NCBI GenBank assembly: GCA_913057645.1
Contig: CAJXOU010000011.1
Span: 1-56,485 of the forward strand
Origin: an uncultured Rhodobiaceae bacterium
GTDB lineage: Bacteria > Pseudomonadota > Alphaproteobacteria > Parvibaculales > Parvibaculaceae
Direction: 5' to 3'
DNA length: 56,485 nt
How positions within the stretch are numbered: the first letter of the stretch is position 1; each line of letters opens with the position of its first letter. The position numbers and the translations under genes were made by a program. Positions 1 to 8,461 of this stretch are shown piece after piece. The notes below the pieces were generated by a model. It made no database searches, was not told the origin of the DNA, and worked only from the letters and a program-made list of their open reading frames with translations.

Positions 1-20
1 AAACACCGTAGATTGATAGC

Positions 21-90
21 GCATGGCTTGGGCTCTCCGAGCTTCATTCAACCGCGTTCGTCGCAAAACACAGTTGAATCCAAGCCATGC
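21..90. other. Nested inverted repeat (possible structured RNA or repeat element)
   Basis: Seen directly: an 11-bp arm at 21-31 is perfectly complementary to 80-90, and inside it a 7-bp arm at 46-52 pairs with 73-79, so the two helices can stack. The bulge at 32-45 can form its own 4-bp hairpin (32-35 with 39-42). The whole 70 bases would fold as a long hairpin with a side stem and a 20-nt loop. No T-tract follows on either strand, so it is not a classical terminator. It lies beyond the terminator of the carboxylase operon. It could be a dispersed palindromic repeat, a small RNA, or part of a gene beyond the left edge. Confidence 0.5.
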
Positions 91-158
91 AACCCGTCCA
101 CCCATTCCTTAACCGGACAGCAGTGGGTCAAGCCCGGGCATGACATTTCAAGTGGATG

Positions 159-192
159 AAAAAAGGCTGCTCTCCGTTGCCGAAGAGCAGCC
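159..192 (-). terminator. Rho-independent terminator of the carboxylase operon
   Basis: On the minus strand a perfect 9-bp GC-rich stem (184-192 with 165-173) with a 10-nt loop is followed at once by six T residues (159-164). It starts about 45 nt beyond the stop codon of the last operon gene, in the right orientation to end it. Confidence 0.88.
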
Positions 193-235
193 AAGTCATC
201 CGGGAGTGGAGGGAAATGTCTCCCGAGGAGGATAT

Positions 236-1006
236 TCAGGCTGCCTGACCGCTCAGTTGCCTGAGCCTCGCGAGCACGGTTTCAGGAACCATGTCCGCCG
301 GCACATCCGTGAATGCCGGACTATCCGATACCGGCGCCGCGGATGCCCCCTTCCAAATGGCGGCAGGGAGAACGAGACCGCTGCCGCCCTCCCCTTCGCA
401 GAAGACAGCGTCGAAACCGGAAGCCTCGGCGGCGGCGGCCGATGCCTCGCCCGTCAGGACGAGGACGGAGGCGGCTTCGTAGTGGCGGGCGACATTGGTG
501 AGCGGATCGAAGAACTCGAGCGCGCGGGGGTTGCTCTCGGCGAAACGGAAGGCGGAGAGCTCCGGGCGGTAGAGCGCGCGGAGAAGATCGGCAAGCGAGA
601 GCGAGAGATCGTCCAGGGCGTCTTCGTCCACTTCATCGGCTTCGACGCAGAGCGCGGCGAGCGCGCCGGGACCGGGAAGCGACAGCGCGAGCGCACGGGA
701 GCCGAGCGCGCCCGCGGCGGTTTCGAGCCCGCGCTTGAGGTGAGCGCGGAAGCGCGTGTCCGCCATGAGCCGCTCCATGCCGTCCGCCCCGAGGGAGCCG
801 AGAGCGACGCCCTCCATCTCCCCCCAGGCGAGGATCGCGGGCAGGACGGGAACCTCGACGAGATCGAGCGAGAGAAGCTGTGCGAGGTCGCGCAGGAAGA
901 AGCCGAGATCGTCCGGCGTCTTCCACGGTTCCTCGCCGCCCCGCAGGACGCCGGTGCCGAAGGCATAGCCGTCGATCCAGAGCGCGGGCAGCGATGGCGC
1001 AGCCAT
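236..1006 (-). CDS. Small last-gene protein of an Apc-type carboxylase operon (possible epsilon-like subunit)
   Basis: This 256-residue acidic, Ala/Leu-rich protein has no signal peptide, membrane segment or catalytic motif that I recognise. Its start lies 3 nt after the stop of the HyuB-like gene, so translation is probably coupled, and it is the last gene before a strong terminator. In the acetophenone carboxylase of Aromatoleum aromaticum the operon also ends with a small fifth gene (Apc5, about 34 kDa from memory). This one is shorter (about 27 kDa) but is in the same position. The role as an accessory or epsilon-like subunit is inferred from position and size only. It could instead be an assembly factor. 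Confidence 0.75.
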   Translation of the reverse strand: MAAPSLPALWIDGYAFGTGVLRGGEEPWKTPDDLGFFLRDLAQLLSLDLVEVPVLPAILAWGEMEGVALGSLGADGMERLMADTRFRAHLKRGLETAAGALGSRALALSLPGPGALAALCVEADEVDEDALDDLSLSLADLLRALYRPELSAFRFAESNPRALEFFDPLTNVARHYEAASVLVLTGEASAAAAEASGFDAVFCEGEGGSGLVLPAAIWKGASAAPVSDSPAFTDVPADMVPETVLARLRQLSGQAA

Positions 1007-1009
1007 GTC

Positions 1010-3259
1010 CTAGCCCTGCTGCTTGCGGCAGGCGGCAAGCTCGGCTTCGAGCCTGTCGATCTTCACCTGAAGCGGGTGCGCCATGACGACGGGCGGGTTG
1101 ATCTGCGCGGCCGGCTGGAGCGTGTCCGGCGAGCCGGTGTGGACCATGCTCCTGTCGTCCCAGGACCCATAGTACGGCACCTTGCCGTTCGGCTTGTCCT
1201 TCACCCACTCCTTGCAGAAAGCGTCGAAGGGCTTGCTCTTCGCGATGCGTTCGCGGCGCATGATCTCGCGCGCTTCCTCGGTCGCCTGTTCGTCGACATG
1301 AAGCGTTTCGTTGTCGTAGACGACGCGGTAGACGCGCCAGGCGACATCATGCGTGATGAGGTCTTCGTCGAGATCGCGGATCACGTCCTCCGGCTTGCGG
1401 TCGAGCGGATCGCCGAAACCGCCGCCGGTGCCCTGCGAGATCATGTAGAGCTCGCCGCGGCTCGCCAGCGTGTAGCCCAGCGTCATGGGATGGGTCGAGT
1501 ATTTCGCGTCCTTGAACGGACGGTCGTTCATCAGCTCCTCGATCGAGTAGCGGAAGGAGCCCGGATCCGTTTTCAGGATTTCGAAGACGTCGACGCCCGA
1601 GACCCGCGCGAGCGGATAGGTCGGGCAACCATAGCCGCCGAAGAGGCCTGGAATGTTCGGGAACTTGGCACCCATCGCCGTCAGCATGAAACCGAAGGCG
1701 GGGCTGTCGCGCATGGCCAGCACCATCTGGTAGCCCATGCCGCCGCGCTGGCGGCCGAAGCCCTGATTGTCCCGCATCATCTTCTTGGAGACGATCTGGA
1801 TGAAGGGCATTTCCTCTTCGATGAATTCCTGCTCGCCGATGTCCGACATGGTGGCAAAGATCGGCGAACAGCCGTGCTCGCCGTCACGATCCGCGAGCGC
1901 GCCGCCGCCCATGCCGTTGATATCGGCGCAGACGTTACCGACCATCTCGCCGTGCTGCGTGAGCCCGCCGAAGAGGAAGGTGTTGATCATGTTGAACCAG
2001 GGCGCGAGCACCCGCGTGTATTTGTTCGGATTGGAATAGAGGAACTTCATGGCGCAGACCTGACCCGCGCTCCATGCCGTGAACACGGTCATCATCGATT
2101 GTGCGTTCGGCGTTCCGAAAGAAGGCTTGAGCACCGAGGGCGTGTCGAAGACGAACTTCATCGGCGCGAGCACGCCCTGATTTCGGGGAATGTCGGGCCA
2201 GATGAAAGTAAGGAAGAGCTGCGCAAGCATGCCTTTCACCGTGATGTCGAGGCTGTTGTTCGACCGGTTGGTGAATTCGGGGCTCGAGCCACGATAGTCA
2301 AAGGTGAGCTCGTCGCCCTTCTTGGTGAGTTCGAGGTTGATCTTGATCTGCACGTTCTCGCGGAGCGTGCCGTCGGTCCACCAGGCATGACGCGTGGTGC
2401 CGTCCGGCCATTCGAGAAGGCGACGGCGCACTTCGGCGTCCGTGTCCTCGAGGTTCATGCGCAACGCGGCGACGACGGCTTCCACGCCATATTCGGCGAT
2501 CGCCTCGTGAATACGCGTCTCGATGCGGCGGCAGACATACATCTTCACCTTCATGTCCGCATATTGCAGCTTCGGCTCGCGCACGGAGTTCTGCAGAAAG
2601 GTGACGAGGTCGCGGCGGAGCTTGTAGTTCTCGGCAACCTTGAAGGGCGACATCTTGAGCCCCTCGTCCCAGATCTGTTCGGCAAGCGAAGGCATGCCGC
2701 CGGGCTCGATGGCGCCGTTCTCACCTTCGTGAACCGTGGCGCCCGCCCAGGCGATAATGCGGCCTTCGTGGAAGACGGGCATCATCATGGACTGGTCGGT
2801 GTTGTGCGCCTGACCGTAGCGGGCATCGTTGACGATGAAGACATCGCCCTCGTTGATGCCGACGGTGGGGTCTCCCGACCAGTACTTGTTGACGAACTTG
2901 ATGGGATATTGAACGAGGTTGCAGAAGATGACGACGCCGCCGGAGCTGGCGAGCGAGAGGTCGCCTGACGCCGTGTAGACAGCGGAGACGCAGTCGCCCC
3001 ACTTCGCGCCGGGCGCGGCGCCCATGTTCTCCAGCATCTCGTAGGATTCGTTCACGCCGGCGAGAATGCGTTCGCGGACGATCTCGAGGCGAACAGGATC
3101 GCCTTCCTTGCCGATGCACTGGTCTTCATAGGCCGTGCGCGGCTCGAGACCGTGATTGTTCATGATCTCCGGATCGGGCGCGAGATAGAGGCTCGTTTCC
3201 TTCAGGAAGTCCTGCACGGCGGAGGACGGTGCGCCGCCGATGTCCATGTCGTCACCCAT
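1010..3259 (-). CDS. hyuB: HyuB-family (hydantoinase B / acetone carboxylase alpha-like) carboxylase subunit
   Basis: A 749-residue protein of the hydantoinase B/oxoprolinase family, which forms the carboxylating core of acetone and acetophenone carboxylases. Family features include the MGYQ-containing stretch near residues 500-510 and the Gly-rich TGGGFGDPLDR segment late in the protein, typical of HyuB C-termini. The last 25 residues form a short amphipathic, coiled-coil-like tail. I chose the ATG at 3259 because GGAGG lies 7 nt upstream; a longer reading frame starts at 3322 but has no ribosome site. Its size fits the delta-like subunit of the five-subunit Apc type. It is separated from the upstream HyuA-like gene by 289 bp of palindromic repeats. 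Confidence 0.93.
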   Translation of the reverse strand: MGDDMDIGGAPSSAVQDFLKETSLYLAPDPEIMNNHGLEPRTAYEDQCIGKEGDPVRLEIVRERILAGVNESYEMLENMGAAPGAKWGDCVSAVYTASGDLSLASSGGVVIFCNLVQYPIKFVNKYWSGDPTVGINEGDVFIVNDARYGQAHNTDQSMMMPVFHEGRIIAWAGATVHEGENGAIEPGGMPSLAEQIWDEGLKMSPFKVAENYKLRRDLVTFLQNSVREPKLQYADMKVKMYVCRRIETRIHEAIAEYGVEAVVAALRMNLEDTDAEVRRRLLEWPDGTTRHAWWTDGTLRENVQIKINLELTKKGDELTFDYRGSSPEFTNRSNNSLDITVKGMLAQLFLTFIWPDIPRNQGVLAPMKFVFDTPSVLKPSFGTPNAQSMMTVFTAWSAGQVCAMKFLYSNPNKYTRVLAPWFNMINTFLFGGLTQHGEMVGNVCADINGMGGGALADRDGEHGCSPIFATMSDIGEQEFIEEEMPFIQIVSKKMMRDNQGFGRQRGGMGYQMVLAMRDSPAFGFMLTAMGAKFPNIPGLFGGYGCPTYPLARVSGVDVFEILKTDPGSFRYSIEELMNDRPFKDAKYSTHPMTLGYTLASRGELYMISQGTGGGFGDPLDRKPEDVIRDLDEDLITHDVAWRVYRVVYDNETLHVDEQATEEAREIMRRERIAKSKPFDAFCKEWVKDKPNGKVPYYGSWDDRSMVHTGSPDTLQPAAQINPPVVMAHPLQVKIDRLEAELAACRKQQG

Positions 3260-3316
3260 AGTGTTTCCTCCGAAGCGTTTTTGCGGTTTGCGGCAGGTGA
3301 TTTGCCGATGCGAGCA

Positions 3317-3371
3317 TCCCACCCTCCCCCTGTGGGAGGGTCAAACCGCTGCAAGCGGTTTGGGGAGGGGT
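3317..3371. repeat. Dispersed palindromic element, copy 1 (forward)
   Basis: Seen directly: a CCCTCCC/GGGAGGG hairpin is followed by a second hairpin (AAACCGCT/AGCGGTTT) and closed by GGGGAGGGG, which can also pair with the first C-rich arm. A very similar unit lies at 6198. Such elements are spread between genes in many alphaproteobacteria. In one frame they translate into a Pro/Leu/Trp/Gly-rich peptide that is often miscalled as a protein. Confidence 0.85.
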
Positions 3372-3421
3372 CGCGGCAGAAGTCTCGAATACATTCGTCA
3401 GCGCGTTCGCCGTGGTGTCGC

Positions 3422-3514
3422 GGAGTCCCCCTCCCCGAACCGCCTTTGGCGGTTCGACCCTCCTCACTCCTTGGTGGCTTGTCCACCAAGGCGGACAAGC
3501 TGGGAGGGTGGGTT
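3422..3514. repeat. Dispersed palindromic element, copy 2 (inverted)
   Basis: This is the reverse-complement orientation of the unit at 3317-3371, with C-rich arm, a GAACCGCC/GGCGGTTC hairpin and a GGGAGGGTGGG end. An extra internal hairpin (CTTGGTGG/CCACCAAG, roughly 3470-3490) makes it longer than the others. Together with copy 1 it forms a head-to-head pair that fills the gap between the HyuA- and HyuB-like genes (3260-3548). Nothing else was seen in that gap. Confidence 0.8.
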
Positions 3515-3548
3515 GCGGTGTCCGATACAGGCGACAGGTCTGCATCCC

Positions 3549-5684
3549 CTACTCCGCCTTCATGAAGAGGCCCGCGCCGTAGCGGCCGATGCGGAGCTTC
3601 CAGCCGGGCTCGACCAGATAGGTCGTGGATGGCGAGATGACGACAGCGGGAGCTTCGACGACGGCGCCGAAATCGAGATCGGCGAGTTCGTAGAAGCCGG
3701 TGGCGAGCGGCGCGTCGTGGCCGACGAAATGGCAATCGCGCGTTTCCTTTGCCGCCGGCGCCGCGGTGAGTTCCTTCTCGTCCGGCAGGACGCCCTGGAA
3801 CTTGAGCGTCGACATGCTGGAATAGGTCGCGACGCGGATGGTGTTCACGCGGATGCCGGCTTCCGGCGCCTGGCTGCCTTCGCCGTAGCGGCGGCCATAG
3901 TCGGCGGAGAATTCCTTCATGACTTCGAGCAGGTCCTCGGCGGAGTTCAGCCGGTTCTTCGAGACGACGACGGCCGTCTGAGCGAGCTGGTTGCCGTAGC
4001 GCATGTCGAGTTCGAGGCGATGCTGGATCGATTCTTCCGCCACACCCTGGCGGAGGAGATCGTCCTTGCCCTTCTGTTCCAGCTCCTCGACCAGCGCGTT
4101 GAAGCGCGGGAAGTCGTCGAAGAGCGCACGGGTGTTCGAATCATAGAGCGAGAGATAGAGCGAGCGTTCGTGGAAATGGAGCTGGTCCATGTTGCCCGCG
4201 CCGATGGCCGAGAAGATGGAGGTGAAGGGCGGAACCATGACGCGGGAGACACCGAGCATGTTGGCGATGCCGCAGGCATGGAGCGCGCCGTTGCCGCCAT
4301 AGGCGAGCAGCGTGAAGTGACGCGGCTCGTAGCCCCGGACGCGCAGTTCCTGCGCGATGCCGTTCGCCATGTCGTTGTCGACCTTGTCGCGGATCAGCTT
4401 CGCGGCGCCGACGGCCTCCACGTTCATGATCTCGCCGATCTCCTTTTCGAGCGCACGGGTGGCGCGGCGCTCATTGAGCGGGATCGAACCGCCTGCGTAG
4501 CGGTCGGCAATCAAGTAGCCGAGAGCGAGGTCGGCGTCGGTCACGGTCGGGTTGCGGCCGCCACGGTTGTAGCAGGCGGGGCCGGGGTCGGACCCTGCGC
4601 TTTCCGGGCCGACAGCGACGGCGCGGCGGAGACGGTCGTAGCGGGCGATGGAGCCGCCGCCCGCGCCGAGCGTGACGAGATGGACCATCGGGATGTTGAC
4701 GAGCCAGCGCTCGATCACCGGGTTGAAGTCGTAGAACTTCACCCCGCCCTTCACGACGAGGCCGATGTCGAAGGAGGTGCCGCCCATGTCGGTGCAGACG
4801 ACATTGCCGAGATCGGTCTGGGCGGCGAGATGTTCGGACGCATTGATGCCGGCGACGGGACCGGAATGGATCGTCTGGAGCGCGTCGGTCGAATTCAACT
4901 GCGCCATGCCGCCCGAATTGTGAATGACGAGCATGGGCTTGCGGTAGCCATTGTCGCGGAGGTTCAGTTCCAGCGAGGACAGGCCGTGATACATGGCGTT
5001 GTGCAGGAAGGCGTCGATGATCGCCGACGAGGTGCGGGCATATTCGCCCTTGCGGCCGCCCACCTTGTGGGACAGCACGATGGGCGCGGAGCCGAGAAGA
5101 TGCTCGGGGAATTCGTCGCGGATGATTTCCTCGACGAGCAATTCATGCTCGGGCTGCACGACCGCATTCACCAGCGAGACGACGAAGGCCTGGACGCCAT
5201 TGTCGACGAGCTTGCGGACGCAATCGCGCACGTCTTCCGGGTCGACGGCCATGACGATCTCACCCGTCTCGGCGACGCGCTCGCGAATGCCGACGATCAT
5301 CTGAACGGGCACGAGCGGCGCGGGGCGCTGCGCCATCGGCAGGTCGCGGCGGAGACGGTCCGGCAGGCCCTCGCCATAGCCGCGGCCGCGGCTCAGCGGC
5401 ACCATCGCCTCGAAGCCGGCGGTGACGATGAGGCCGACGCGGGGGCCGCGGCGCTCGATCAGCGCGTTGGTGCCGAGCGTGGTCGCGTAGCGGACGCTGT
5501 CCACCTCGCGCATGACTTCTTCCAGCGAGAGGCCGAGCTGCTCGTAGGCGATCTTCAGGGAGGCGTTGAAGCCGAGCGCGAGGTTCTGGTGCGTCGTCAG
5601 CGCCTTCGCCTCGACATAGACGTCGTCCCAGACAAGCGAGCAATCCGTGAAGGTTCCGCCGATGTCGACCGATACGCGACGCAT
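3549..5684 (-). CDS. hyuA: HyuA-family ATP-hydrolysing carboxylase subunit (larger paralogue, Apc gamma-like)
   Basis: A 711-residue hydantoinase A / N-methylhydantoinase A protein with an actin-like ATPase fold. The first phosphate motif (DIGGTFTD) is at residues 7-14, the second (DMGGTSFD) near 300 and the Gly-rich GAGGGS loop near 341. In ketone carboxylases of this family the subunit couples ATP hydrolysis to activation of the ketone enol and bicarbonate. The start at 5684 places the ATPase motif right at the N-terminus and has GAGGA upstream; the open frame continues to 6167 but that part overlaps another gene in a different frame. It is longer than the second HyuA-like protein of the operon (627 residues), as in the Apc type. 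Confidence 0.93.
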   Translation of the reverse strand: MRRVSVDIGGTFTDCSLVWDDVYVEAKALTTHQNLALGFNASLKIAYEQLGLSLEEVMREVDSVRYATTLGTNALIERRGPRVGLIVTAGFEAMVPLSRGRGYGEGLPDRLRRDLPMAQRPAPLVPVQMIVGIRERVAETGEIVMAVDPEDVRDCVRKLVDNGVQAFVVSLVNAVVQPEHELLVEEIIRDEFPEHLLGSAPIVLSHKVGGRKGEYARTSSAIIDAFLHNAMYHGLSSLELNLRDNGYRKPMLVIHNSGGMAQLNSTDALQTIHSGPVAGINASEHLAAQTDLGNVVCTDMGGTSFDIGLVVKGGVKFYDFNPVIERWLVNIPMVHLVTLGAGGGSIARYDRLRRAVAVGPESAGSDPGPACYNRGGRNPTVTDADLALGYLIADRYAGGSIPLNERRATRALEKEIGEIMNVEAVGAAKLIRDKVDNDMANGIAQELRVRGYEPRHFTLLAYGGNGALHACGIANMLGVSRVMVPPFTSIFSAIGAGNMDQLHFHERSLYLSLYDSNTRALFDDFPRFNALVEELEQKGKDDLLRQGVAEESIQHRLELDMRYGNQLAQTAVVVSKNRLNSAEDLLEVMKEFSADYGRRYGEGSQAPEAGIRVNTIRVATYSSMSTLKFQGVLPDEKELTAAPAAKETRDCHFVGHDAPLATGFYELADLDFGAVVEAPAVVISPSTTYLVEPGWKLRIGRYGAGLFMKAE

Positions 5685-5710
5685 GTGTTTCGTTCCTCGT
5701 TGGGTTTCGT

Positions 5711-6106
5711 TCAGTGCGAATGAGGGGGCGCGACGAAGTCGGGGCCGAGCACAGGCGCCGAGAGCGGTTCGCGCTTCGCCCATTGCGCCTTCAGGGCATC
5801 GATGTCGAGATCGATGTCGTGCGCGGGCGGATGCCCCGGCGGGAGATATTCGACTTCCGCGAGATGGCCGCAGTTCGGGCAGCAATATTCGAGGATGCGG
5901 CACCAGTCGGCATCGGGCGCGAAGGTGAAGTCGTATTTCTCCGCGTCGAGGATCGGCGCGTGAATTTCGGAGGGGTCGCGGTCGCGCACGAGGAGACCCT
6001 TCTTGTAGTTGTCGCGGGCATTGCCGATGTCGTGGCCGCAGGAGCCGCATTCCCAGCGCTCGCTGTCGAGGTCGATGGTGAGCATCGACGTGATGAAGAC
6101 TTTCAT
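5711..6106 (-). CDS. Small Cys-rich carboxylase subunit (acetone carboxylase gamma / Apc beta-like)
   Basis: 131 residues (about 15 kDa), acidic, with two Cys pairs: C20-x-x-C23 followed by H25, and C75/C76 to C79 followed by H81. These could hold a metal in a zinc-ribbon-like fold. The C-terminus is His-rich. Size, position between two HyuA-like genes and the CxxC pattern fit the small metal-binding subunit of acetone/acetophenone carboxylases. An excellent ribosome site (GGAGGAAAG) precedes the ATG, and the next gene begins 26 nt after its stop. The function is inferred from family context; the metal-binding residues are seen. Confidence 0.85.
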   Translation of the reverse strand: MKVFITSMLTIDLDSERWECGSCGHDIGNARDNYKKGLLVRDRDPSEIHAPILDAEKYDFTFAPDADWCRILEYCCPNCGHLAEVEYLPPGHPPAHDIDLDIDALKAQWAKREPLSAPVLGPDFVAPPHSH

Positions 6107-6197
6107 ACTTTCCTCCGGTTCTTCTCCAATCGCGATTGCGCGCGATCCACGGTTGCCGGCACTGCATCAGAGCCCGATTCAGAAGCCTCTCCGTTCA

Positions 6198-6254
6198 GCC
6201 CACCCTCCCCCTGTGGGAGGGTCGAAATTTGCGAAGCGAATTTCGGGGAGGGGT
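6198..6254. repeat. Dispersed palindromic element, copy 3 (forward)
   Basis: It has the same design as 3317-3371: CCCACCCTCCCCCTGTGGGA start, a central hairpin with a different sequence (GAAATTTGC/GCGAATTTC) and a GGGGAGGGG end. The outer arms are conserved between copies while the central stem sequence differs, with pairing kept in both copies. Confidence 0.85.
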
Positions 6255-6290
6255 AAGCCGGGGAAACGGGGGACGCGTCATTTGCCGAAA

Positions 6291-6352
6291 GCGGAGTCCC
6301 CCTCCCCAAACCGTCTTCGACGGTTTGACCCTCCCACAGGGGGAGGGTGGTC
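6291..6352. repeat. Dispersed palindromic element, copy 4 (inverted)
   Basis: This is the inverted mate of copy 3: CCCCCTCCCC, a hairpin AAACCGTC/GACGGTTT, then a GACCCTCCCACAGGGGGAGGG end. The pair fills most of the 313-bp gap 6107-6419 between two carboxylase genes. The only other content there is a 20-codon open stretch discussed in the findings. Confidence 0.85.
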
Positions 6353-6419
6353 CAGACGGCAAGCGTCTCGCCCTCTTTCAAACCCGACATCATGGACAGC
6401 GTGTTCGTCATCCTCACGC

Positions 6420-8303
6420 CTATCTCCTGAGCAGCAGGTCGCCATTGCCGCTGACGGCGAAGCGCCAGCCATCGCGGACATGCGTGGTGAAGAAGGCTTC
6501 CTCGACGAGGCAGGGACCGGCGCCCCAGTCACCCGGCGCGAGGTCTTCCAGGCGGAAGAGCGGCAGATCGGAGGTTCCCTTGCGGATGCCGGCGGGCTTC
6601 GCCTCGCGCTTCTCCTCACAGGCCGGGTCGCCGAGCGCAATCTTGTCGATCGGCTTCGTCACGCGCAGTTCGAGCCAGCTTTCGGTGTTGGCGCCGTCGT
6701 GGCGGCCATTGAGCTTCGCGCGCGTGTAGCCCGCGCCATTCTTCGTCAGCACCGCATAGTCGAGACGGCATTCGGCGAGATCGAAGCCCTCGGCGAGCAT
6801 GCCACGGCGCGCCTGTTCGGCGAGATCGGTCTTCGCCGCATCGACGGCATCCTCGCGGCCGGGGACGAGCTCGGCCATGTAGCTGTGCTCGATGTCGGAA
6901 AAGGCGATGCCGTAGGCGGAGAAGACGGCGGCGAATTTCGGGATGAGGACGGTCCTGAGGCCGGCCTTCTCGGCGACGCCGCAGGCGGACATGGGGCCCG
7001 CGCCGCCGAAGGCGAGCAGCGTCGCGTCCGGATTGCCTTTCGCCCAGGCGCCGATCTCGTCGGCGATCTTTGCGTGATAGGCGTCGGCCATCGCTTCAGC
7101 CGCTTCGGCGAGCGAGAGGCCGAGGGGCGTACCGACTTCGGCCATGATGGCGCGTTCGGCGCGCTCGCGGTCGAGCGGCATGCGGCCGCCGAAATAGGAG
7201 GACGGGTCGAGAACGCCGAGGGCGAGGAAGGCATCCGTCATGGTCGCCTTCGTACCGCCGCGCGCGAAGCAGGCGGGGCCGGGTGCGGCGCCGACGCTTT
7301 CGGGACCGACGAGGATCTTTCCGCTTTCGGCGCGGATGATCGAGCCGCCGCCCGCGCCGATGCTGTCGATGGCGGCGAGCGGGATCGACACCGGCGCGCC
7401 CTCGATGTGGCCGGATTGCGCAACGGCGACGGCGGAATCGTTGAACATGGCGATGTCGGTCGTGGTGCCGCCGATGTCGATGGAGCAGGCGGCGGGAATG
7501 CCGTAATGCTTCAGGAGAACCTCGCCGCCGACGACGCCGCCCTGGGGACCCGAGGAATAGGTCTTGATCGCGACCGTCTTCGCGACGCGGGTCGAGTTGC
7601 CGTCGTTGCGGAAGATGAGGAGCGGCTTGCGGGCGCGGTGTTCGCGCAGGCGGTTCTCGGCGTTGTAGAGGAAGGTTTCCATGGCGGGATGGAGGAAGGC
7701 GTTGACGACCGACGTCCAGACGCGCTGGTCGAGCGTGCCGATGCGCGTCAGCTCCGTCGAGAAGAGAAGCGGCACGGCGCCGAGCAGGTGGCGCGGGAAG
7801 GCGCGGTAGAGGACGCGCTTGGCGGATTTTTCGGACGCTGCCGCCTCCGCGCCGGAGAAGGCGATGACGATGCGGGCGGCGCCTGCCGAGACGAGCTTCG
7901 AGACGGCGGTGACGAGTTCGGCCGTGTTTTCCGTCGCGGCGGCGGGCGAGACGACGCGGACGCGATCGCCGACAAAGGCCTCGAAGAGCGCGGGGGCGGC
8001 GTTCATCGCTCCGGTCGCGACGGCGTCGTCATCCGTCAGCAGGCCGATGCGCGGCCCCTTGCGCTGCACGATGGCGTTGGTGCCCTGCGTGGTCGAATAG
8101 CGGATGTAGTCGATGGAGCCGACGAGCTTCGGCAGGTCGATCTCGCCATCGAGCTTTTCGGAAAGCGCTTCGAGGCACTTCACGAAGCATTCGGTCAGAT
8201 CGTGCGGTGTCGTCAGCGTCTTCGCGTGAACGGTCGAAGCGCCGTCGGTCGCGCAGACGTCGGTCAGCGTGCCGCCATTATCGATGCTTACAAGAAGCCC
8301 CAC
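6420..8303 (-). CDS. hyuA: HyuA-family ATP-hydrolysing carboxylase subunit (smaller paralogue, Apc alpha-like)
   Basis: A 627-residue hydantoinase A-family protein with an N-terminal DNGGTLTD phosphate motif at residues 8-15 (Asn replaces the usual Ile), a second DIGGTTTD motif near 275 and a GAGGGS loop near 315. It starts with GTG; GGGGAGGA lies 8 nt upstream and the ATPase motif then falls at the usual distance from the N-terminus. It is the first structural gene after the regulator. Having two different HyuA-like subunits in one operon separates the acetophenone-carboxylase type from the three-gene acetone carboxylases (one HyuA, one HyuB, one gamma). About 65 kDa predicted, close to the alpha subunit size I recall for Apc. 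Confidence 0.92.
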   Translation of the reverse strand: MGLLVSIDNGGTLTDVCATDGASTVHAKTLTTPHDLTECFVKCLEALSEKLDGEIDLPKLVGSIDYIRYSTTQGTNAIVQRKGPRIGLLTDDDAVATGAMNAAPALFEAFVGDRVRVVSPAAATENTAELVTAVSKLVSAGAARIVIAFSGAEAAASEKSAKRVLYRAFPRHLLGAVPLLFSTELTRIGTLDQRVWTSVVNAFLHPAMETFLYNAENRLREHRARKPLLIFRNDGNSTRVAKTVAIKTYSSGPQGGVVGGEVLLKHYGIPAACSIDIGGTTTDIAMFNDSAVAVAQSGHIEGAPVSIPLAAIDSIGAGGGSIIRAESGKILVGPESVGAAPGPACFARGGTKATMTDAFLALGVLDPSSYFGGRMPLDRERAERAIMAEVGTPLGLSLAEAAEAMADAYHAKIADEIGAWAKGNPDATLLAFGGAGPMSACGVAEKAGLRTVLIPKFAAVFSAYGIAFSDIEHSYMAELVPGREDAVDAAKTDLAEQARRGMLAEGFDLAECRLDYAVLTKNGAGYTRAKLNGRHDGANTESWLELRVTKPIDKIALGDPACEEKREAKPAGIRKGTSDLPLFRLEDLAPGDWGAGPCLVEEAFFTTHVRDGWRFAVSGNGDLLLRR

Positions 8304-8461
8304 CGCAAGTTCCTCCCCGATGTCTTTTCGGCGGGCGCCGAAACGAAGCGACCCGACCCTTTATGAGGAGAAAATTAGCGGTGGCCGACCCCCCGAACCC
8401 CACCCGAAAGGATGGAAATGAGAGGGAGAGAATTGCGGAGTAGAGGATGTTGAAAACAGCG

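Noticed and set aside
140-2968. Very long open frame on the plus strand (about 940 codons)
   Set aside because: It is the antisense of the HyuB-like and small end genes. Its translation is Arg/Asp/Val/His-rich without motifs, as expected from the complementary strand of GC-rich codons, while the minus-strand frames carry family motifs and ribosome sites.
3202-3735. Short frames reading through the repeats at 3.3 and 6.2 kb
   Set aside because: They translate the palindromic elements (LPLWEG / PPVGGS-type peptides), which are commonly miscalled as proteins.
3240-8366. Two further long plus-strand frames (827 and 785 codons)
   Set aside because: They are antisense shadows of the two HyuA-like genes and the repeats; no motifs, no ribosome sites, and composition typical of reverse-strand reading.
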